NCBI GenBank assembly: GCA_019308905.1 | Contig: JAFDHF010000014.1 | Coordinates: 1-57,008 of the forward strand | DNA: 57,008 nt | Direction of reading: 5' to 3' | Source of the DNA: Deltaproteobacteria bacterium | GTDB taxonomy: Bacteria > Desulfobacterota > BSN033 > WVXP01 | In this document: positions 52,687-57,008 of the stretch, piece after piece | Layout: every line of letters begins with the position of its first letter | How positions within the stretch are numbered: position 1 is the first letter of the stretch | Position numbers and translations under genes: made by a program | The notes under the pieces: generated by a model | The model's input: the letters and a program-made list of their open reading frames with translations, nothing else | Database searches by the model: none | Told to the model about the DNA's origin: nothing

Positions 52687-54011
52687 GAAGACTCCCTCCG
52701 TCGCTCTTGCTGCTTCTTCTTCTCGGACTCATGCCGCTGCCTGCTCGGGCCGATGTCCCCGAGTTCCATGAAGAACTGGTCTACCGCATGAGCCTTTTCG
52801 ACGGGAGAGGATACACCCAGGCCTTCGTTCCCCGCAGTGAAGAGACGATTTACATGATGGCCAGCAAGAACAATGCACTCTCGCCCCGGGCCACACTGGT
52901 CTACTTTTGGCCGATCACCGGCAAATATGTGGCCGCGTTCAAGAAGCTGAACGAGGAGATAGAGGGAAGCCTTGAGATCTTGAGAGAGGGGCGGGTGATC
53001 CAATCACACCAGAAGCAGGACTACATGCTCTTCTATCCAGAGGGCTTCATGAAGGGGATTGCCGAGATGCACGTGGGCAGGGATGCCTATGCGACTTTCA
53101 AGAAATACGAAAAACCCCTGACCGATTACTACACGAGGATGGACAAATTTCAGAGAGCCAACCAGGAGTACAGGAAGAGAATCCTTGCCTATGTGAAAGA
53201 TCTCGAAAGGAGAAAGAAGGCCGGAGAGAAGCTCGACCCTGATGAGATAAGGGCCGAGATGCCCCGGAAACCCACCCCTCCGCAGAGACCGGAGTTCGAT
53301 GTCACCTCTCTGCGCCGCGACTTCGTCCTCAACCTTCCGGAAGGCCTCTACAAGATACGTATGAGAGCACGAGACGGCACGATCATCGAGGACAGTGAAA
53401 AGAGGCTCGTGGTCTTCACCCGGAGGAGAGCCGGCGGGGTCGGCTATGAAATCATCCGGGCAAACAAGTGGACAAAACCGGAGAATTCCAACGATCCCGC
53501 TGAGACTCTCTACGCAGCAGGGGAGAACACCCTTTACGTCCGTCCCTTTCACGAGGATGAATACAACGAACTCTTCTACAGGAAGCTCCAGGATCCCCAG
53601 AACAAGGGCAATCCTGACCGGTGGATCTGGGTCCACATATCCCCCATCCAGGAGGTCCGGCTGGCACTGCTCGCCGGAAGCCGCGTGGTGGCAAAGGAGG
53701 AGAGAAAGCCCTATCTCGTCAGGAACATTCCGGGGCCGGAGCTGGGGTACAGGATCTTGGATTATGAAGCCCAGGATTTCCCAGACACGACGCCCACCTT
53801 TGAGGCGCACAAGATAGTCTTCCCCCCCCCTTCTGGAAAGGGAAAATACACATTCCGATTGGAAAACAAGGAGGGGCAGCCACTGGAAAAGAGCACAAGA
53901 AACATTATCGCGTTGAAAAAGGAGAGGGCCGACATCCTCTATCTCATCTCAATATTTCCTTTGCTTATCGGGTTCGGAGTTTTTGTGCGGAGAAAAACCA
54001 CAACTTCCTAA
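52683..54011 (+). CDS. anchored ectodomain protein of ABC-2 export cluster II, family unknown
   Basis: A 442-residue paralogue of 38134-39456, family not recognised. A cleavable-looking signal peptide (MRRLPPSLLLLLLLGLMPLP, then ARAD) leads a large exported region; a membrane helix near residues 415-434 (ILYLISIFPLLIGFGVFV) precedes RRKTTTS. Residues 135-210 are Lys/Glu-rich and probably helical. Conserved blocks with the paralogue include SLFDGRGY, LVYFWPITGKY, LQDPQNKGNPDRW and IPGPELGYRI. It is translationally coupled to the permease gene, which argues for a physical complex. Confidence 0.78.
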   Translation: MRRLPPSLLLLLLLGLMPLPARADVPEFHEELVYRMSLFDGRGYTQAFVPRSEETIYMMASKNNALSPRATLVYFWPITGKYVAAFKKLNEEIEGSLEILREGRVIQSHQKQDYMLFYPEGFMKGIAEMHVGRDAYATFKKYEKPLTDYYTRMDKFQRANQEYRKRILAYVKDLERRKKAGEKLDPDEIRAEMPRKPTPPQRPEFDVTSLRRDFVLNLPEGLYKIRMRARDGTIIEDSEKRLVVFTRRRAGGVGYEIIRANKWTKPENSNDPAETLYAAGENTLYVRPFHEDEYNELFYRKLQDPQNKGNPDRWIWVHISPIQEVRLALLAGSRVVAKEERKPYLVRNIPGPELGYRILDYEAQDFPDTTPTFEAHKIVFPPPSGKGKYTFRLENKEGQPLEKSTRNIIALKKERADILYLISIFPLLIGFGVFVRRKTTTS

Positions 54012-54227
54012 GGCTTCTACTCAAACTGCTTCACATCGTAAAGGATTGAAATTCAAGCAACTCACCGGGCTTGCCGACGTCTCTCGTTTCTTCGACCTAC
54101 ACCTGGTCAAAGGCAGAGTCTCTGGATCCCTTTACGGTATGAAAGTCATGGAGGAGGAACTCAAGAAGCGACTCTTCGACCTCCGCATATCCATTCCAAT
54201 AAGGCAAAAGGCCGATACTTACCTTGT

Positions 54228-54770
54228 TTATCCCTCTTCTTGTAACCGGACCAAGACTTCGGACAACCTCGCATCGGCGTTCTCCATTTGTCGTACTGCT
54301 TGCATCGCGCCATCATAGAGCGGGTTGCCCCCCAGCTTCTCAGTTTTCTCCAGCCATTTGCTAAACTGCTCCCTATGCTTTTTGTTATGCTCAACCCATG
54401 AGGTGAAAATCACTTTGAGTCTTCCCGCTTCATCAGTTGGGAACGATTTGAGAATATCTTCAATCATCGTCCGGATTGTCTGCTCAGGAACCGCACCGAG
54501 GATCTCGTCGACCTTCTCGCCGTCACTGAAAAACATCTGCATGGGTATACTCATAATCTGATATTTCGCCGCCGTACGCTGGTTTTCATCCACATTGATC
54601 TTGCAAAACTTGAATCTGCCGTCATACTCTTCCGAAAGCCTGTCGTATATCGGTGAGACAATCATACAGGGGCCACACCAAGGGGCCCAGAAATCAACCT
54701 CTGTGGGGAGTTCCGAGTTCAGAACCTCCTCCTCAAAGTTTTGGTCTGTTATCTCAATCACCTTGCTCAT
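54228..54770 (-). CDS. thioredoxin-fold protein with a C-terminal helical extension
   Basis: A 180-residue protein. Residues 1-108 are a thioredoxin with FWAPWCGPC active site and cis-proline SIPMQMFF; it would reduce disulfides. Residues 109-180 are an added charged region (WVEHNKKHREQFSKWLEK, MQAVRQMENADARLSEVL), probably helical and unlike ordinary thioredoxin, which ends near 108. ATG 54770 follows GAGGGAAGT. It is the last gene of a row with GroES and glutaredoxin, so a thiol-stress or folding role is plausible. Confidence 0.82.
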   Translation of the reverse strand: MSKVIEITDQNFEEEVLNSELPTEVDFWAPWCGPCMIVSPIYDRLSEEYDGRFKFCKINVDENQRTAAKYQIMSIPMQMFFSDGEKVDEILGAVPEQTIRTMIEDILKSFPTDEAGRLKVIFTSWVEHNKKHREQFSKWLEKTEKLGGNPLYDGAMQAVRQMENADARLSEVLVRLQEEG

Positions 54771-54865
54771 ACTTCCCTCCTCGTTTATCCCTTTCAATAA
54801 GCCCCTCGTCTATCGGCTGATAAGTTGCCCTGTGCCAGGGTCGATCCTGCTGCTTCCGGAGTGGC

Positions 54866-55138
54866 CTATTTAATTACGGCGAGTATGTCGCTTCTGGAAA
54901 CTATCAGATACTTTTTGCCCTCAAATTCAATCTCGTCACCCGTGAATTTGGCAAAGACTATTCTATCTCCCACCTCTATATTCTCGGCAAGCCCCTCGTC
55001 GGTTCCAACCTCAACAACTTTCCCTGTTCTTGGTTTTTCCTTCGCCGTGTCAGGGATTATTATCCCGCCCTTGGTTCTGCTCTCTTCAAGCTCTTGTGGC
55101 TCAACCAAGACCCGATCCTCAAAAGGTTTGATCTGCAT
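54866..55138 (-). CDS. groES: co-chaperonin GroES
   Basis: A 90-residue GroES, close to the usual 95. It has KPFEDRVLVEPQE at the start, the mobile-loop stretch ESRTKGGIIIPDTAKEKP that binds GroEL, and a normal C-terminal barrel (EFEGKKYLIVSRSDILAVIK). ATG 55138 follows AAGGAGGAAGCG. No groEL is adjacent, unusual because the pair is normally one operon, so this may be an additional copy. A partial duplicate lies at 55873-56034. Confidence 0.92.
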   Translation of the reverse strand: MQIKPFEDRVLVEPQELEESRTKGGIIIPDTAKEKPRTGKVVEVGTDEGLAENIEVGDRIVFAKFTGDEIEFEGKKYLIVSRSDILAVIK

Positions 55139-55264
55139 CTTCGCTTCCTCCTTCCCCTCCTTCTGATTGTTTGTCCTTTTTCTCTCCACCCGGAGCGCTC
55201 CTTCCTAGATTCGTGCTCAGCCTGATGGCGTCTTCATCATCTCACCTCAACCAGCATCTTCCGC

Positions 55265-55876
55265 CTATTGCCTCTCCCCCTCTTTTACGAATAGCGATGG
55301 GTTTACTTCATAGATAGGCATCCCTGTCCGGGAGACTTCGGCCAATGAGCCCAGTTTGGGACTCATCACCCCACTTCCCTTGAGCTCGGCTATCAGAGTA
55401 TCAACCCTGTCTCCCAGACCCAGCTCACAGCATATCTTCTCTATCTGAAATACCGTAATCCGGTAATCTCTAGCCTGGTCCCACAACCCTTCGACCAGTC
55501 TTGGCATCCGCTCCCACGCTGGCTCGCCCATCTCCCTGAAGACTTCAATTATGGCATATTGAGAGTTCCAGGAACCTGTCTTGCCGGCATCTTCAAGCAG
55601 ATATTTTATGATGTTAGGCACTTCATACAAGTCACCCGGCGCAGCTGGGAGTAGCCGGTCCTCCCATGCACCGCTCTTGAGTGTCTTCACTGGGAGAAGC
55701 AGCCTCCATTCGCTGCCCAGGAGTAAAACATCCTCAAGACTATCATTAGCTATCCTCTCTACGTCATGATAGGAGACTCTGCCTTTTTCACACGCACAGG
55801 CTAGAACTTGTGCCAAGAGACCTGTAAGCTTACTATCGTTTAGGAATTTACTTAAGGCCTTTTCCAGGTTATTCAT
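55265..55876 (-). CDS. hypothetical protein, unrecognised
   Basis: A 203-residue, mostly helical-looking soluble protein with no signal peptide. I do not recognise a family. It shows [21 protein letters not shown] near residues 33-53, which could be a winged-helix-like unit, and a second half with [20 protein letters not shown] and [18 protein letters not shown] that may be another. Cysteines occur near residues 27, 29, 147 and 148. Its ATG overlaps the TGA of the groES remnant (ATGA), and groES follows 126 bp later. Confidence 0.6.
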   Translation of the reverse strand: MNNLEKALSKFLNDSKLTGLLAQVLACACEKGRVSYHDVERIANDSLEDVLLLGSEWRLLLPVKTLKSGAWEDRLLPAAPGDLYEVPNIIKYLLEDAGKTGSWNSQYAIIEVFREMGEPAWERMPRLVEGLWDQARDYRITVFQIEKICCELGLGDRVDTLIAELKGSGVMSPKLGSLAEVSRTGMPIYEVNPSLFVKEGERQ

Positions 55877-56034
55877 CTGATTCCAGCCTCGACAACCTTG
55901 CCTCTTCTCGGTTTTTTCTTCACCGTGTCAGGGATGATTATCCCGTTCTTGGTTCTGCTCTCTTCAACCTCTTCGGGTTCAACTGAGACCCGACCCTCAA
56001 AAGGCCTTAATCTCCCTTTTGAGCAATCTTCATT
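55873..56034 (-). pseudogene. truncated groES duplicate
   Basis: Reads [20 protein letters not shown] and [20 protein letters not shown] before TGA, matching the first half of the GroES at 54866-55138 in protein and closely in DNA over about 110 bp. The second half is absent, and near the expected ATG an offset of one base removes the start. The frame stays open upstream only through the glutaredoxin end. Its stop overlaps the next gene's ATG, so it might still serve translational coupling. Confidence 0.7.
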
Positions 56035-56035
56035 C

Positions 56036-56287
56036 CTAGCTTTTGATTCCCAGTAGTTTATCGATCCTTGCCTTGTCAAAGCCGACTATGGTATGGCTTC
56101 CGATCAAGACAACCGGCACACCCGTAATACCTCTGCGCTGCAACTCCCTGGCCCCATCCCGATCCCTCTCAACATTCACCTCTCGAAACCTGAAGCGTTT
56201 CTCCTTCAGGTACGCCTTTACCCTATTGCACCAGGGACACGAGGAGCCTGTGAAAACTATTATTCGCGGTTGACTGGAAACTGGCAT
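56036..56287 (-). CDS. glutaredoxin-like protein
   Basis: An 83-residue thioredoxin-fold protein with the active site [14 protein letters not shown] (CPWC), the cis-proline in [11 protein letters not shown] and a [12 protein letters not shown] end; typical of NrdH/Grx-like glutaredoxins (75-90 residues). It would reduce disulfides or glutathione-like mixed disulfides. It overlaps the end of a possible upstream small frame by 28 nt. Forms a redox/chaperone row with thioredoxin and GroES on the minus strand. Confidence 0.85.
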   Translation of the reverse strand: MPVSSQPRIIVFTGSSCPWCNRVKAYLKEKRFRFREVNVERDRDGARELQRRGITGVPVVLIGSHTIVGFDKARIDKLLGIKS

Positions 56288-56541
56288 GACTCACCTTGCT
56301 CCATTTTGTCTGTATTTGTCCGAACCACTCGGACCAACTCTACGAGTTGGGCCTCAGGAACAACACCGCAATACGATCCGCAGCCTTTCCATCCAAAAAT
56401 CGCGTCACATGGGTCAGACTTCTCGACCGGTGCACCTCCACTCTCAGGTTTTTCAACCGGCAAGGGGGGTAGCCGATAAGGTCTCTCCCGGCGAGGATAC
56501 GCATTCCCCCCGTGATCCGTCTTTGGTTTAGACCAACCCAA
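56260..56541 (-). CDS. possible small Cys-containing protein
   Basis: A 93-residue frame opening with TTG 56541, ten bases after AGGAG and about 15 nt from the start predicted for the strong promoter at 56562-56590. The end (IFGWKGCGSYCGVV, then QLVELVRVVRTNTDKMEQ) looks protein-like and amphipathic; the first half is Pro-rich. I do not recognise it, and codon use is mixed, so it may be untranslated leader instead. Confidence 0.35.
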   Translation of the reverse strand: MGWSKPKTDHGGNAYPRRERPYRLPPLPVEKPESGGAPVEKSDPCDAIFGWKGCGSYCGVVPEAQLVELVRVVRTNTDKMEQGESCQFPVNRE

Positions 56542-56561
56542 TAAAGTTTGACTCCTCTAAA

Positions 56562-56593
56562 AGTATAAGGCGAGTTTAATTGATTGTCAATCA
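56562..56593 (-). promoter_or_regulatory. near-consensus promoter with embedded palindrome for the redox/GroES genes
   Basis: Minus-strand TTGACA (56590-56585), 17-nt spacer, TATACT (56567-56562). The -35 lies inside TGATTGTCAATCA (56581-56593), a perfect 6+1+6 palindrome, so a repressor could block it. Genes from 56541 down to 54228 lie in its direction. Confidence 0.7.
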
Positions 56594-57008
56594 CGATCCA
56601 TCTTGGGCTCTTGTGGCGGCGGATCGGAACACGGCTCGTGCCTTCGAACCAAAGGCTTTGGGTTATGCCTTTCCACCAGCCCCAAGCAATACCCTGAGTG
56701 CCCTCTGTCGGCTCGGCCCAGGGTTTTCCTCCCTGATTCAACGTCTGGGCGGCACCCACTTACCCCCACGCCGGAAGAGCCGCCCCTCTCTATGCCAACT
56801 GAAGAGGAAGATATTCTGCCGAAAAGAATCCGTGAAGAAGGCTCGAAACAAGCCGCTGTCATAGGGGAGGTCGCAAACAGGTCTGGAAGGAAGATCCTAA
56901 CGAGGGAACTGACTCAATCAACCAACCAAGACCCGGAGTCGCCCCGATCTTGGAGAACACCCTTGTCCTTGAACAGTATTGCGAAAGCCGCATGGTACCC
57001 ATCATTTC
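56594..57008. other. no recognisable gene; contains a dispersed repeat
   Basis: Open frames on both strands here are short and unconvincing. The only structure I can support is the repeat at 56943-56988. A plus-strand frame entering the window edge (ending LENTLVLEQYCESRMVPII) overlaps this repeat and could be the start of a gene outside the window. Confidence 0.4.
56943..56988 (+). repeat. dispersed degenerate repeat, copy 2
   Basis: Counterpart of 41426-41472 with the identical core AACACCCTTGTCC, preceded by CCCGA-TCTT and followed by ATTGC. In one frame it reads LENTLVLEQYC, in copy 1 LKNTLVPERHC, so the repeat may derive from a coding or mobile sequence. Confidence 0.45.

Noticed and set aside
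56340-56759. 139-codon minus-strand frame at the right end
   Set aside because: Rich in Trp/Gly/Pro with no motif; it runs across the strong promoter at 56562-56593.
1-57008. CRISPR arrays, tRNA or rRNA genes
   Set aside because: No regularly spaced direct repeats, no cloverleaf-type sequence and no conserved rRNA stretches were seen.

Overview
This 57-kb window is a GC-rich bacterial chromosome segment with tightly packed genes, strong AGGAGG-type ribosome binding sites and many start/stop overlaps. Nearly everything serves uptake and breakdown of small polyols or sugars. Gene types such as CUT1 ABC importers, a C_GCAxxG_C_C protein, a 2-oxoacid dehydrogenase complex and a split DhaK/DhaL kinase suggest a heterotrophic, probably anaerobic bacterium. 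Desulfobacterota or a similar lineage is only a guess from general gene character; there is no rRNA or other taxonomic marker.

Layout. 1-440: truncated transposase and a large hairpin. 978-4287 (+): zinc dehydrogenase, RpiB-type isomerase, fucose-isomerase-like enzyme. 4378-9984 (-): IclR regulator and a one-ATPase CUT1 importer. 10225-28938 (-): a very long same-strand block that begins with a SorC regulator, cupin and TIM-barrel isomerase. It continues through a decayed importer locus (22624-26399), then hydroxyacid dehydrogenase, FGGY kinase, zinc dehydrogenase, LsrF-like aldolase/thiolase, triosephosphate-isomerase-like enzyme and SDR, and ends with a GlpST-like importer that has two ATPases and a small membrane protein. 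29195-30847 (+): dhaK and dhaL, divergent from the SorC gene. 30880-37697 (-): an EltD-like tetritol dehydrogenase behind another two-ATPase importer. 38134-42207 (-) and 50179-54011 (+): two paralogous four-gene ABC-2 export clusters of unknown function. 42537-49880 (-): RpiR regulator, E1alpha, E1beta, E2, E3, C_GCAxxG_C_C protein, glycerol-3-phosphate dehydrogenase. 54228-56541 (-): thioredoxin with an extra C-terminal region, GroES, an unknown protein, a groES remnant and a glutaredoxin, all behind a near-consensus promoter.

How it fits together. Several enzymes (EltD-like dehydrogenase, DhaKL, RpiB-type and TIM-type isomerases, xylose-isomerase-fold epimerase, FGGY kinase) match families used in bacterial erythritol/threitol catabolism. 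Dihydroxyacetone phosphate is a plausible meeting point: made by DhaKL or the LsrF-like enzyme, interconverted by the TIM homologue, and linked to glycerol-3-phosphate by the GpsA-like enzyme. The substrate assignments are inference.

Most notable: (1) two-ATPase importers whose ATPases carry complementary or one-sided losses of catalytic residues; (2) the duplicated four-gene export system with two anchored ectodomain proteins, which I do not recognise as a described system; (3) an importer locus caught mid-decay; (4) a matching promoter/operator upstream of the SorC gene and 9 kb away upstream of an importer; (5) a hairpin between binding-protein and first-permease genes in all three intact importers.
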